NCBI RefSeq assembly: GCF_008638345.1
Contig: NZ_VTVA01000010.1
Location: 80,957 to 144,956 of the forward strand
Length of the DNA stretch: 64,000 nt
Direction: 5' to 3'
From: Pseudomonas saliphila
GTDB taxonomy: Bacteria; Pseudomonadota; Gammaproteobacteria; Pseudomonadales; Pseudomonadaceae
The position numbers and the translations under genes are program-made. The notes below the pieces were generated by a model, which ran no database searches, was not told the origin of the DNA, and worked only from the letters and a program-made list of their open reading frames with translations. Positions 19,252 through 28,928 of this stretch are shown here, piece after piece. Positions within the stretch are counted from its first letter, which is position 1. Every line of letters begins with the position of its first letter.

Positions 19252-20511
19252 TCAGCTCATGGAGGCGATCATGTCATCGCCAAATTCCGAGCACTTGCGC
19301 AGCTGTGCACCTTCCATCAGACGCTCAAAGTCATAGGTTACCGTCTTGTTGGCAATGGCGCCTTCGGTTCCCTTGATGATCAGGTCTGCCGCTTCCAGCC
19401 AACCCATGTGACGCAGCATCATCTCTGCGGACAGGATCAGTGAGCCAGGGTTAACCTTATCCTGACCAGCATACTTCGGCGCAGTGCCGTGGGTAGCCTC
19501 GAACATTGCCACCGTATCTGACAGGTTCGCACCCGGAGCGATGCCGATCCCACCCACTTCTGCAGCTAGCGCGTCGGACAGGTAGTCGCCGTTCAGGTTG
19601 AGTGTGGCGATGACGTCATAGTCAGCCGGACGCAGCAGGATCTGCTGGAGCATCGCATCTGCAATGACGTCCTTGACGACGATGTTCTTGCCAGTCTTCG
19701 GATTCTTGAACTGCATCCATGGGCCACCATCCAGAAGTTCTGCGCCAAATTCGGTGCGAGCAACTTCATAGCCCCATTCCTTGAAGGCACCCTCGGTGAA
19801 CTTCATGATGTTGCCTTTGTGGACAATGGTCACCGACTCGCGGTCGTTATCCACTGCATACTGCATCGCACGCCGAACAAGACGCTTGGTGCCCTCTTCG
19901 GAGACCGGCTTGACGCCGATACCGCACATATCGGAGAAACGGATCTTGGTGACACCCATTTCGTCCTGGAGAAACTTGATAACCTTTTTGGCTTCAGGGG
20001 AGCCGGCCTTGAATTCAACGCCTGCGTAGATGTCTTCGGAATTCTCGCGGAAGATGATCATGTCGACATCACCAGGCTTTTTCACCGGGCTGGGTACACC
20101 GGTAAACCAGCGAACCGGACGCTGGCAGACGTACAGGTCGAGCTGTTGACGCAGCGCAACGTTCAACGAACGGATGCCGCCGCCTACTGGCGTGGTCAAC
20201 GGGCCCTTGATCGAAACCACATAGTCTTTGACTGCGTGCAGGGTCTCTTCAGGCAACCAGGTGTCCTGGTCATAGACCTGAGTGGCCTTCTCGCCAGCGA
20301 AAATCTCCATCCAGGAAATCTTGCGCTTGCCGCCGTAAGCCTTTTCGACTGCAGCATCTACTACTTTCATCATGACCGGAGAGATGTCGACACCGATTCC
20401 ATCACCTTCAATATAGGGGATAATCGGGTTTTCCGGCACGTTGAGGGACAGGTCCGCATTGACGGTAATTTTGTCGCCGCTGTTCGGCACCTGGATCTTT
20501 TGGTATCCCAT
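19252..20511 (-). CDS. icd: Isocitrate dehydrogenase (NADP+)
   Basis: This 419-residue dimeric enzyme converts isocitrate to 2-oxoglutarate and CO2 in the TCA cycle. The substrate loop [13 protein letters not shown] contains Ser115, equivalent to the serine phosphorylated by AceK in E. coli. The metal-binding region [20 protein letters not shown] and the coenzyme site [10 protein letters not shown] are intact. The ATG at 20511 has GGAG 6 bases upstream. It competes for isocitrate with AceA, encoded 8.4 kb away. No monomeric idh gene is next to it, unlike P. aeruginosa as I recall it. No aceK is in the window. A TGTAGT-N14-ACTACA motif lies 250 bases upstream. Confidence 0.97.
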   Translation of the reverse strand: MGYQKIQVPNSGDKITVNADLSLNVPENPIIPYIEGDGIGVDISPVMMKVVDAAVEKAYGGKRKISWMEIFAGEKATQVYDQDTWLPEETLHAVKDYVVSIKGPLTTPVGGGIRSLNVALRQQLDLYVCQRPVRWFTGVPSPVKKPGDVDMIIFRENSEDIYAGVEFKAGSPEAKKVIKFLQDEMGVTKIRFSDMCGIGVKPVSEEGTKRLVRRAMQYAVDNDRESVTIVHKGNIMKFTEGAFKEWGYEVARTEFGAELLDGGPWMQFKNPKTGKNIVVKDVIADAMLQQILLRPADYDVIATLNLNGDYLSDALAAEVGGIGIAPGANLSDTVAMFEATHGTAPKYAGQDKVNPGSLILSAEMMLRHMGWLEAADLIIKGTEGAIANKTVTYDFERLMEGAQLRKCSEFGDDMIASMS

Positions 20512-20656
20512 GTTTGACTCCGTTGTGTTGTCGTTGTCAGTAGACTGATAGCAAGCGGATAACCTGCAACCAGAGAATAAGCTACACGGCTCTGTCATTC
20601 TTCATCATTATTCCAGCAATGAAAGATGACCGAGCTCAAAATGAGTGCCCGCATTG

Positions 20657-20673
20657 TTGTAGTTTTCCTACAA
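20657..20673. promoter_or_regulatory. Inverted repeat TTGTAG-N5-CTACAA
   Basis: A perfect 6-bp inverted repeat with a 5-base spacer lies 146 bases upstream of icd. It partly resembles the TGTAGT/ACTACA half-sites 100 bases away, so it may be a second binding site. It could also be chance. Confidence 0.3.
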
Positions 20674-20760
20674 AAAGTCACGCACTTTTGGGCGTCCGCC
20701 GCCCCTCACGCGCTTTTCAGGTCGCCTGAGCTACTTGCGCCGCGTCCGCAGATACCGAGA

Positions 20761-20786
20761 TGTAGTAACACTACATTCGCACTACA
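20761..20786. promoter_or_regulatory. TGTAGT-N14-ACTACA operator-like element (icd/nudJ)
   Basis: TGTAGT at 20761-20766 and ACTACA at 20781-20786 are 14 bases apart, the same half-sites and spacing as upstream of aceA at 28498-28523. A further ACTACA at 20770-20775 makes a second, tighter palindrome. TGTAGT/ACTACA half-sites are, as I recall, those of RccR, an RpiR-type regulator of carbon flow in Pseudomonas; this is from memory. Confidence 0.55.
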
Positions 20787-20918
20787 TGTCGGTGAGTAAC
20801 AGCATCCTAGCTACTTTTGAAATCTATTCCAGCACAGCGGCACCTGAGGGCATCATCGTCCATGGTTCACGCCGAAGAAGCTTTGAGCTACCCTATGCGA
20901 CCTTTACGGAGGCCTGGT

Positions 20919-21353
20919 ATGCGATTTAAACCCCACCTCACTGTTGCCACCATCGTCGAAGACAGTGGCCGGTTCCTGATGGTAGAGGAACGCCAGGATG
21001 GCCGTACTGTTTTAAACCAGCCTGCAGGGCATTTGGAAGCCGACGAAAGTCTCATTGAGGCGGCCGAGCGCGAAACACTGGAAGAAACCGGCTGGACAGT
21101 TGAGATCACCAGCCTGGTCGGCCTCTATCTGTTCACCGCACGCAACGGGATCACCTACCAGCGCACCTGTTTTGCCGGACGTCCCCTGGCCCACGATGCG
21201 GCCCGCGTGCTGGACGAAGGTATCATCGGTGCGCACTGGATGACGCTCGACCAGCTGCAGAACACGCCAACTGAGCTGCGTAGTCACCTTGTGCTTGATT
21301 GCATTCGGGATTATCTCGAAAAACCGCATTATCCACTGGATTTGATTCGCTGA
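20919..21353 (+). CDS. nudJ: Nudix hydrolase (NudJ-like)
   Basis: This 144-residue enzyme has a perfect Nudix box ([23 protein letters not shown], residues about 37-59), the metal and pyrophosphate site for cleaving nucleoside diphosphate-linked substrates. Position immediately before mnmA is the usual one for the phosphatase called NudJ. The ATG at 20919 has GGAGG 6 bases upstream; the longer open frame from 20817 has no support. It leads a tight unit: mnmA starts one base after its stop. Confidence 0.9.
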   Translation: MRFKPHLTVATIVEDSGRFLMVEERQDGRTVLNQPAGHLEADESLIEAAERETLEETGWTVEITSLVGLYLFTARNGITYQRTCFAGRPLAHDAARVLDEGIIGAHWMTLDQLQNTPTELRSHLVLDCIRDYLEKPHYPLDLIR

Positions 21354-21354
21354 T

Positions 21355-22485
21355 ATGACTTCCACATCCGATATTACCCCCAGTCAGACCCGCGTCATCG
21401 TCGGCATGTCCGGCGGGGTAGATTCCTCTGTCTCGGCTGCGCTTCTACTGGAACAGGGGTTCCAGGTGGAAGGCCTGTTCATGAAGAACTGGGACGAGGA
21501 CGACGGGACCGACTACTGCACTGCCAAGGAGGATCTGGCTGACGCACAGGCAGTGTCCGACCGGCTTGGCATCAAGCTGCACACTGCCAACTTCGCGGCG
21601 GAATACTGGGATAACGTGTTCGAGCATTTCCTCGAAGAGTACAAAGCCGGGCGCACGCCTAACCCAGACATCCTGTGTAACCGGGAAATCAAGTTCAAGG
21701 CATTCCTGGATTACGCTTTGATGCTGGGCGCTGATCTTATCGCCACGGGTCATTACGTACGACGAGCCGATGTCGATGGACAAACGCTGTTGTTGCGCGG
21801 TCTGGATGGTAACAAGGATCAAAGCTACTTCCTGCATGCGGTTCAGGGCGAGCAGATCGCGCGTACGCTGTTCCCGGTCGGTGAGCTGGAAAAACCTGAA
21901 GTGCGCCGTATTGCCGAGAAATACCAGTTGGCGACTGCGCGCAAGAAGGATTCCACCGGTATCTGCTTTATTGGAGAAAGGCGCTTTAGCGACTTCCTCA
22001 AACAGTACCTCCCGGCACAACCGGGTAATATCGAGACGACCGCCGGACAAATACTGGGCAAGCACCACGGCCTCATGTACCACACCATCGGCCAGCGCCA
22101 GGGGTTGGGCATCGGGGGGTTGTCAGGCGCCGGAGACGATCCCTGGTATGTGCTGCGCAAGGATCTTCAGCGCAATGTATTGATAGTCGGTCAAGGCAAC
22201 AATCACCCTTGGCTGTTCTCCAGCGCACTGGAATGCTCGAATATCTTCTGGGTCAACGAACCGGCTTTCGATTTCCCGGTGCGTCTCACCGCCAAGGTAC
22301 GCTATCGTCAGCCGGATCAGCACTGTGTACTTGAGCGCACTGACACCGGTTATCGGGTTCGATTTGATGAGCCGCAACGCGCGGTCACTCCCGGACAGTC
22401 AGTGGTGTTCTACCAGGACGACATATGTCTGGGCGGCGGCGTTATCGAGCTAGCGATTGCCGCCTATAACGAGGAAGCCGTATGA
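21355..22485 (+). CDS. mnmA: tRNA-specific 2-thiouridylase MnmA
   Basis: This 376-residue enzyme puts sulfur on U34 of the tRNAs for Lys, Glu and Gln. The ATP PP-loop [10 protein letters not shown] is at residues 17-26. The two catalytic cysteines lie in [12 protein letters not shown] and [13 protein letters not shown]. The C-terminal beta domain is complete. Its start follows the nudJ stop by one base and its end overlaps hflD by 4 bases, so these genes are almost certainly cotranscribed. Confidence 0.97.
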   Translation: MTSTSDITPSQTRVIVGMSGGVDSSVSAALLLEQGFQVEGLFMKNWDEDDGTDYCTAKEDLADAQAVSDRLGIKLHTANFAAEYWDNVFEHFLEEYKAGRTPNPDILCNREIKFKAFLDYALMLGADLIATGHYVRRADVDGQTLLLRGLDGNKDQSYFLHAVQGEQIARTLFPVGELEKPEVRRIAEKYQLATARKKDSTGICFIGERRFSDFLKQYLPAQPGNIETTAGQILGKHHGLMYHTIGQRQGLGIGGLSGAGDDPWYVLRKDLQRNVLIVGQGNNHPWLFSSALECSNIFWVNEPAFDFPVRLTAKVRYRQPDQHCVLERTDTGYRVRFDEPQRAVTPGQSVVFYQDDICLGGGVIELAIAAYNEEAV

Positions 22486-23102
22486 CGCGGGCGGAAGAAC
22501 AGGTTATTGCGTTGGGTGCAATATTTGAAGCAGCGCAGCAGGTCGACAAGCTGGCGCGAACCGGTCAGTACGGCGAAGCCCCCGTGCGCTGTTTGCTACA
22601 GAGCATCTTTGAACGCTCGCCCGATGATGTGATGCAAGTATATGGCGGGTCGCTTTATCCCATACGCCAGGGCATTCAGGCGTTGCAGGCCATGCTTGAA
22701 CGTGACACCGCGGGGCTGCAACGGCAGGCGCTGCGTTATGTGATGAATTTGCTCGCCCTCGAACGGCAACTCGCCAAGCGTGACGATATGCTCCAGGTGC
22801 TTGGCCAGAGACTGGATCAGGTCGGCAATCAGATCGAGCACTTCGGCCTGCTGCACGATAACGTGATGGCCGGGCTCGGCGGCACCTATCAGGACACGCT
22901 CAGCACGCTCAAGATGCGCATTCAGGTCCAGGGTGATATGCGGCATTTGCAGCAGCCCTCCACGGCCAATCAGATCCGCGCGCTGTTGTTGGCCGGTATC
23001 CGTTCCGCCCGTTTATGGCGTCAGCTGGATGGGCATCGGTGGCAATTGCTGGTGTCCCGGCGCAAGCTGCTGGATGCCACCCGGTCAGTCTTGAATGGTT
23101 GA
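22482..23102 (+). CDS. hflD: High frequency lysogenization protein HflD homologue
   Basis: This 206-residue, mostly helical protein is the standard neighbour of mnmA in gammaproteobacteria. In E. coli HflD is a peripheral membrane protein that binds lambda CII; its housekeeping role is unclear. The [15 protein letters not shown] and [16 protein letters not shown] stretches are the conserved parts of the family. Start overlaps mnmA by ATGA and the end overlaps the next gene by 8 bases. Confidence 0.92.
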   Translation: MTRAEEQVIALGAIFEAAQQVDKLARTGQYGEAPVRCLLQSIFERSPDDVMQVYGGSLYPIRQGIQALQAMLERDTAGLQRQALRYVMNLLALERQLAKRDDMLQVLGQRLDQVGNQIEHFGLLHDNVMAGLGGTYQDTLSTLKMRIQVQGDMRHLQQPSTANQIRALLLAGIRSARLWRQLDGHRWQLLVSRRKLLDATRSVLNG

Positions 23103-23985
23103 ACTGATCCGGCTTGACCTTCCGCGAAAAGGCGCCGCCTTACTGACACTCTCCGCCCTGCTGTTCTCCATCATGGGTGTACTGATTCGCGAAACATCAC
23201 TGACCGTCAACAACGAAACCATCGTATTCGCACGCAATTTCGTCGGCGTATTGTTCTTTCTGCCGATGATCCTGGTGGGTGGCTTTGGCCCTTTCCGTAC
23301 TCAGCGCCTAGGCGGGCATTTCCTGCGCTCATTTTACGGTTTGAGTGCGATGTACTGCTTTTTCTATGCCATCGCTCACCTGCCCCTCGCCGACTCCATG
23401 ATTTTCACCTACGCCGCCCCGGTCTTCACGCCCATCCTGGCGTGGTTGTGGCTGCGCGAGTCGCTGACTCCGCGAATGATGGTCATGGTATTGATCGGTT
23501 TCACTGGTGTGCTACTGGTCGCCAAGCCGACCGGCGCCCTGTTCGACCCGAAGGGGTTGGTGGGCATTGGCGCAAGTTTATTGGCCGCGTTGGCCTGGGT
23601 CTCCATTCGGGCCATGAGTGACAGCGAGCCGGCCAGCCGGATCGTGTTCTACTTCGCCACCTTCTCGGCGTTGCTGTCTTCGATCCCCCTGTTCTGGGCC
23701 TGGCAACCGCTGGTCCTGCGTGAGCTGTTGCTGCTTGCTGGCGTGGGGATAGTCGCAACGGCCAGCCAGTTGGTCATGTCTCATGCCTATGCACTAGCGC
23801 CCCCAGGCAAGATCGGCCCGTTCAGCTACCTGGCGATCCTGTTCTCAGGCTTCATCGCCTGGCTGCTATGGGACGAAGTGCCTGATCTAACGACTTGGCT
23901 GGGCGCCGGACTGATCTTTGCATCGACGCTGCTAAGCCTCGCCATGCCTGCCAGGCAGACCAAAACCAGCCAGACTGGTGTATGA
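23095..23985 (+). CDS. EamA/DMT-family transporter
   Basis: This 296-residue inner-membrane protein has about ten hydrophobic helices and the two EamA repeats (residues about 13-145 and 158-285) typical of drug/metabolite exporters. [17 protein letters not shown] near residue 103-119 is the conserved end of the first repeat. The substrate cannot be inferred. It overlaps hflD by 8 bases and sits between hflD and purB, which are close neighbours in many relatives, so it looks like an added member of this operon. Confidence 0.9.
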   Translation: MVELIRLDLPRKGAALLTLSALLFSIMGVLIRETSLTVNNETIVFARNFVGVLFFLPMILVGGFGPFRTQRLGGHFLRSFYGLSAMYCFFYAIAHLPLADSMIFTYAAPVFTPILAWLWLRESLTPRMMVMVLIGFTGVLLVAKPTGALFDPKGLVGIGASLLAALAWVSIRAMSDSEPASRIVFYFATFSALLSSIPLFWAWQPLVLRELLLLAGVGIVATASQLVMSHAYALAPPGKIGPFSYLAILFSGFIAWLLWDEVPDLTTWLGAGLIFASTLLSLAMPARQTKTSQTGV

Positions 23986-25392
<1,407 letters not shown>

Positions 25393-25428
25393 ATCTTGTC
25401 CCGCGCTAACGCTCTCCGCTCATCACTC

Positions 25429-25454
25429 CACGCCCGGCATCCCCGGGCGTTTTA
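25429..25454 (+). terminator. Terminator after purB
   Basis: The stem ACGCCCGG/CCGGGCGT is followed by TTTT and lies 37 bases after the purB stop, ending 17 bases before roxA. It separates purB from the roxA unit. Confidence 0.8.
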
Positions 25455-25470
25455 AGTTACAGGATTCGAT

Positions 25471-26646
25471 ATGTCGTCAACTCATCGCGCATCACCCTTA
25501 GGCAGCCTCTCAGTCGAGACATTCCTGAGAGACTATTGGCAGAAAAAACCACTACTTATACGTCAGGCCTTTCCTGATTTCGAGAACCCGCTGTCAGCCG
25601 ATGAGCTTGCTGGCCTGTCGCTGGAAGATGAAGTGGAGTCGCGCGTGGTGCTGGAACACGGGGAGCGCCCTTGGGAACTGCGCCGCGGCCCCTTTTTCGA
25701 GGAAGACTTCCGCACGCTCCCAGAGCAGGACTGGACCCTGCTGGTTCAGGCAGTAGACCAGTTCGTCCCGGACGTAGCAGAGCTGATGAACGCCTTCAGG
25801 TTCCTCCCGAGCTGGCGGCTGGATGACGTGATGATCAGCTACGCCACGCCCGGTGGCAGCGTCGGCCCGCATTTCGATAATTACGACGTGTTTCTGCTGC
25901 AGGGTCAGGGGCACCGGCGATGGAAGATCGGCCAGCACTGCGATGCCGAGAGCCCCCTGCTGGACAACCCTGACCTGAAGATTCTGAGCGATTTTGATCA
26001 ACAGGAGGAATGGTTGCTGGCGCCTGGGGATATGCTGTATATACCGCCGGGCCTGGCCCATTACGGCATCGCCGAAGATGAATGCATGACCTACTCGATC
26101 GGCTTTCGAGCGCCCAGCCAGCACGAAGTATTAGTGCATTACACGGACTTCCTCGGGCAACACCTGAACGATCAACAGCGATACAGTGATGCTGATCAAT
26201 CTGTCGTGGCCGACCCCGCTGCAATCGATGACACGGCCGTTGAGCGGTTGCGCGACATATTGCTTGCAGCGGCGGACGACAAGACCGCCCTGGCTATCTG
26301 GTTTGGACGCTTCATGACCGAGCCGCGCTATCCCGAACTAATCCAGCCTATAGAAGGCGTGGCTGGCGAACTGGAGGAGGTTCTGAATCAGGGCTACGGG
26401 CTGGTTCGCAATCTAAGCGCTCGCCTCGCCTACCGTGTTGAAGGCGAACAGCTGGTGCTGTTTGCCAGCGGCGAGCACTGCGTACTGCCCGCTTCCTTGT
26501 TGCCCCTGGTTCAACTAATCTGCAATGAGGACTATCTGGACTCAGAACACCTGTTGCAATGGCAAGCCGACCCTGAGGGCTGGACGCTCCTGCAGCAGCT
26601 GCTCGACAAGGGAGATCTCCTGCTGGAGGGAGACGATGACGAATGA
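25471..26646 (+). CDS. roxA: Ribosomal protein uL16 3-hydroxylase (JmjC/cupin)
   Basis: This 391-residue 2-oxoglutarate- and iron-dependent oxygenase of the YcfD/RoxA family hydroxylates an arginine of ribosomal protein L16. The iron ligands are visible: His134-x-Asp136 in GPHFDNYDVFLLQGQGHRRW and His197 in IPPGLAHYGI. The JmjC part covers about residues 90-225; the C-terminal helical and winged-helix part is full length. AGGA 6 bases before the ATG supports the start. The GNAT gene downstream overlaps the last 11 bases, so the two are coupled. Confidence 0.92.
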   Translation: MSSTHRASPLGSLSVETFLRDYWQKKPLLIRQAFPDFENPLSADELAGLSLEDEVESRVVLEHGERPWELRRGPFFEEDFRTLPEQDWTLLVQAVDQFVPDVAELMNAFRFLPSWRLDDVMISYATPGGSVGPHFDNYDVFLLQGQGHRRWKIGQHCDAESPLLDNPDLKILSDFDQQEEWLLAPGDMLYIPPGLAHYGIAEDECMTYSIGFRAPSQHEVLVHYTDFLGQHLNDQQRYSDADQSVVADPAAIDDTAVERLRDILLAAADDKTALAIWFGRFMTEPRYPELIQPIEGVAGELEEVLNQGYGLVRNLSARLAYRVEGEQLVLFASGEHCVLPASLLPLVQLICNEDYLDSEHLLQWQADPEGWTLLQQLLDKGDLLLEGDDDE

Positions 26647-27658
26647 CAGCAGAATTGAAGTAGTCGACTGGCATAGCTGCGAATCAATACGCGACATACG
26701 GCGAGCGGTATTTATCGACGAGCAGCGCGTACCAGCGGATGAGGAATGGGATGCGGACGATGCCGGCGCCGTTCACTTCCTTATGAGCACCGACGGTCAC
26801 CCTGTCGGAACTGCGCGTCTGTTACCGGACGGGCACATTGGCCGCGTCGCCATCATGCGAGACTGGCGCGGCCACGGTCTGGGCCAGGCGCTTATGCTCG
26901 AGGTCATCAGGCATGCCCGCCGTGCTGGAATCGACGCACTCGCGCTCTCAGCGCAAACCCATGCACTGGAATTTTACCGGAGGCTGGGCTTCGTCATCGA
27001 TTCCGACGAATACCTCGAAGCGGGCATTCCACATCGCCACATGGTCTGGCGTAACGACGACGCCATTTCTGATGAACTCGAGCCCATCGAGTTCACCTCC
27101 CCCGGGCGCTTCGCAATACACAACCCTGATGAACCTGCGCGCGCACGCCCGGTCAGCCGGCAGCCGCAGCGCCTGGGTATCGAGCCTGAGATGCTCGACA
27201 TTAACGAACATGATGCCCTGCAGCACGCTTGCAACCTTGTATTGCAGGCACGCCGCAGCCTGACTCTCTATGCTCCCGACCAGGCGTTATGGCTGTTCAA
27301 TCAGCGGGAGTTCGTCGCCTGTTGCGAAGAAATGATTGTCAACAATTCGAAAGCCCGCATTCGGGTATTAGTCCAGGATGTCTCCAAGGAATTATTGCTC
27401 GGGCACAGCCTGGTGCGACTCATGCACCGGTTCCCCAGCTTCTGCGAGGTACGCCGCCAACATCCTGATCTTGCGCGCGATCCGCAGGTGCATTTATTGG
27501 TCGATGACGCGGGCATTCTGATGCTGCCCAAGGCAACCATGCGCAGCGGATTCGTGCGCTATAACAGTCGAGATCAGGTCAGACGTTACAGCGGCAGGTT
27601 TGATGAGCTCTGGTCCTCCAGCCAGACCGACCCAGCACTGCGCAGGTTTCTCCTGTGA
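26636..27658 (+). CDS. GNAT acetyltransferase fused to a PLD-like domain
   Basis: Residues 1-140 of this 340-residue protein form a GNAT acetyltransferase, with the acetyl-CoA loop RDWRGHGLGQALM and the closing ALEFYRRLGF. Residues 165-340 form a second domain, found at this position in pseudomonads, that looks like a degenerate phospholipase-D-like fold (RIRVLVQDV, QVHLLVDDAGILMLP) without the HKD catalytic motif. The two-domain form suggests the acetylation is targeted by the second part, which is inference. The ATG at 26636 has GGAGGG 5 bases upstream and overlaps roxA by 11 bases. The acceptor is unknown. Confidence 0.85.
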   Translation: MTNDSRIEVVDWHSCESIRDIRRAVFIDEQRVPADEEWDADDAGAVHFLMSTDGHPVGTARLLPDGHIGRVAIMRDWRGHGLGQALMLEVIRHARRAGIDALALSAQTHALEFYRRLGFVIDSDEYLEAGIPHRHMVWRNDDAISDELEPIEFTSPGRFAIHNPDEPARARPVSRQPQRLGIEPEMLDINEHDALQHACNLVLQARRSLTLYAPDQALWLFNQREFVACCEEMIVNNSKARIRVLVQDVSKELLLGHSLVRLMHRFPSFCEVRRQHPDLARDPQVHLLVDDAGILMLPKATMRSGFVRYNSRDQVRRYSGRFDELWSSSQTDPALRRFLL

Positions 27659-28482
27659 GCCGGTTCGCCGGTTTACTACGGCGCTGCTGGCATTTGCCAG
27701 CCATCTGGTTACTGGCGGGCGTTGTATCCGCGGCCCCCAGCACCGAGATCATTCCGCTCACACACGGCCTGGCGGAAACACTGGTGCCGGTTGTGCAGCC
27801 CATGTTGCAGGACAGTGAACGGGTATCAGCCTACGGCAGCCAATTGATCATTCGCGCAGAACCGGAGCGCATCGCCGAGATTCGAGCGCTGGTAAAGGAC
27901 CTCGATACAAAGCCGTCCCGGTTGCGGATCAGTGTGGCCAGCAGTGGTGAGACGGCGGGCGAAACCGATGGTTACCGCGTCAATGGACGCATAGGAAACC
28001 GCTCGGGCGGCCTGGTGATGGGCGATCCTCGCGAAGCCAATAGCGCGCGTATCATCCGCCGCGAGACCCGCGGTGCGTCGGACGGCGTGCGCCAGGTCAC
28101 CGCGAACGAAGGCTATCCCGTGTACATCCAGAGCGGTCAGAGTCTGCCCATAACGACTCGCTCTACCGACGCCTATGGAGGGATCGTCGAGCAGAGCCAG
28201 TACCGCGACGTCACTCAGGGTTTCTATGCAACCGTTCGCCTGAGCGGCGATTCGGCGACGATCAGTCTCAGCACCAATAATGACCGTGTAAATACCAGCG
28301 ACGATCAACGAATCGACGTACGGCACACCAATACCCAGGTTTCAACCAGGCTTGGTGAATGGGTCACGGTTGGCGCGCTGGGCGACATCGAAACCGACAA
28401 CGACCGCGGCTTAGGCCGCCGAACCACCACGCGCCGGCATGACTCAGGAACCATTCGACTCAAGGTCGAGCGCCTCGATTGA
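27655..28482 (+). CDS. Secretin-like periplasmic protein
   Basis: This 275-residue protein has a signal peptide (LPAIWLLAGVVSAAPS) and a short N0/N1-like domain (residues 30-85) of the kind found at the start of secretins, including the ERIAEIRALVKDLDTKPSRL pattern. The middle and C-terminal part is beta-rich and resembles the start of a secretin core (VTANEGYPVYIQSGQSLP, VRLSGDSATISLS), but it is far too short to form a channel. Start is GTG, overlapping the GNAT gene by 4 bases. No type II or IV pilus genes are nearby, so the role is open; it could be a periplasmic scaffold. Confidence 0.75.
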   Translation: MSRFAGLLRRCWHLPAIWLLAGVVSAAPSTEIIPLTHGLAETLVPVVQPMLQDSERVSAYGSQLIIRAEPERIAEIRALVKDLDTKPSRLRISVASSGETAGETDGYRVNGRIGNRSGGLVMGDPREANSARIIRRETRGASDGVRQVTANEGYPVYIQSGQSLPITTRSTDAYGGIVEQSQYRDVTQGFYATVRLSGDSATISLSTNNDRVNTSDDQRIDVRHTNTQVSTRLGEWVTVGALGDIETDNDRGLGRRTTTRRHDSGTIRLKVERLD

Positions 28483-28497
28483 ACCGCTCCAGGGCCT

Positions 28498-28523
28498 TGT
28501 AGTGCAGCGAAAAAGTCACTACA
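28498..28523. promoter_or_regulatory. TGTAGT-N14-ACTACA operator-like element (aceA)
   Basis: TGTAGT (28498-28503) and ACTACA (28518-28523) are 14 bases apart and lie 5 bases before the -35 box of the aceA promoter, where a bound protein could block or help RNA polymerase. The same half-sites at the same spacing occur upstream of icd. The half-sites resemble those reported for RccR in Pseudomonas, from memory. Confidence 0.65.
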
Positions 28524-28528
28524 TGGCG

Positions 28529-28557
28529 TTGACTTATCCCGCAGCAAGTCGCATTAT
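28529..28557 (+). promoter_or_regulatory. Sigma-70 promoter for aceA
   Basis: TTGACT (28529-28534) and CATTAT (28552-28557) are separated by 17 bases, a near-consensus pair. Transcription would begin near 28564. Confidence 0.6.
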
Positions 28558-28704
28558 TGCCCGGCTCCCGCTAGCCAGGACCCTGTAAAGGGGTTCCCAA
28601 TCGGTTCCGAAACCAAAGGACCCGATGCGTGTCTTAACAGCCCACAAGGCATTTTGACGAGGTTGCGACTGGAACGAAGTTGTCCTGAGGGACGGGGAAG
28701 CGAT

Positions 28705-28716
28705 TTAAACGTATCA
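28705..28716. promoter_or_regulatory. Cra-like sequence in the aceA leader
   Basis: TTAAACGTATCA differs at one base from TTAAACGTTTCA, the operator I recall for Cra (FruR) in Pseudomonas putida. It would lie inside the transcript if the 28529 promoter is used, so function is uncertain. Confidence 0.25.
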
Positions 28717-28928
28717 GCCTGAATGACGGGACCATTACTCTGCCTGGTCAAGCGACTGCTTGGCATTATGCGCAGATGCACGTCATCAATCTGTTCGTAC
28801 CCCCACCTCCGCGCCACCTTCATTTCGATTGCTTCTTCGTTATTGCTCCAACTGTTGAGACTGTCGCCCATGGCGGGTTCAGGTCGACAAATCGTGCAGA
28901 ACCAAACGCAAACTTTGAAGGATTGACC

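Larger units (their letters stand above)
20512..20918. other. Divergent regulatory region, icd and nudJ
   Basis: About 400 bases separate the divergent starts and hold no gene I can support. Two inverted-repeat elements are present, at 20657-20673 and 20761-20786, listed separately. No -35/-10 pair stands out on either strand. Confidence 0.5.
28483..28928. other. aceA: aceA upstream region and long leader
   Basis: This stretch of about 450 bases has no gene. It holds an operator-like element (28498-28523), a good sigma-70 promoter (28529-28557) and a leader of roughly 360 bases before the aceA ATG, if that promoter is the one used. A Cra-like sequence is at 28705-28716. Confidence 0.55.

Noticed and set aside
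28776..28928. In-frame upstream extension of aceA by 51 codons
   Set aside because: The extension is unlike isocitrate lyase, and a good ribosome site lies before the ATG at 28929.
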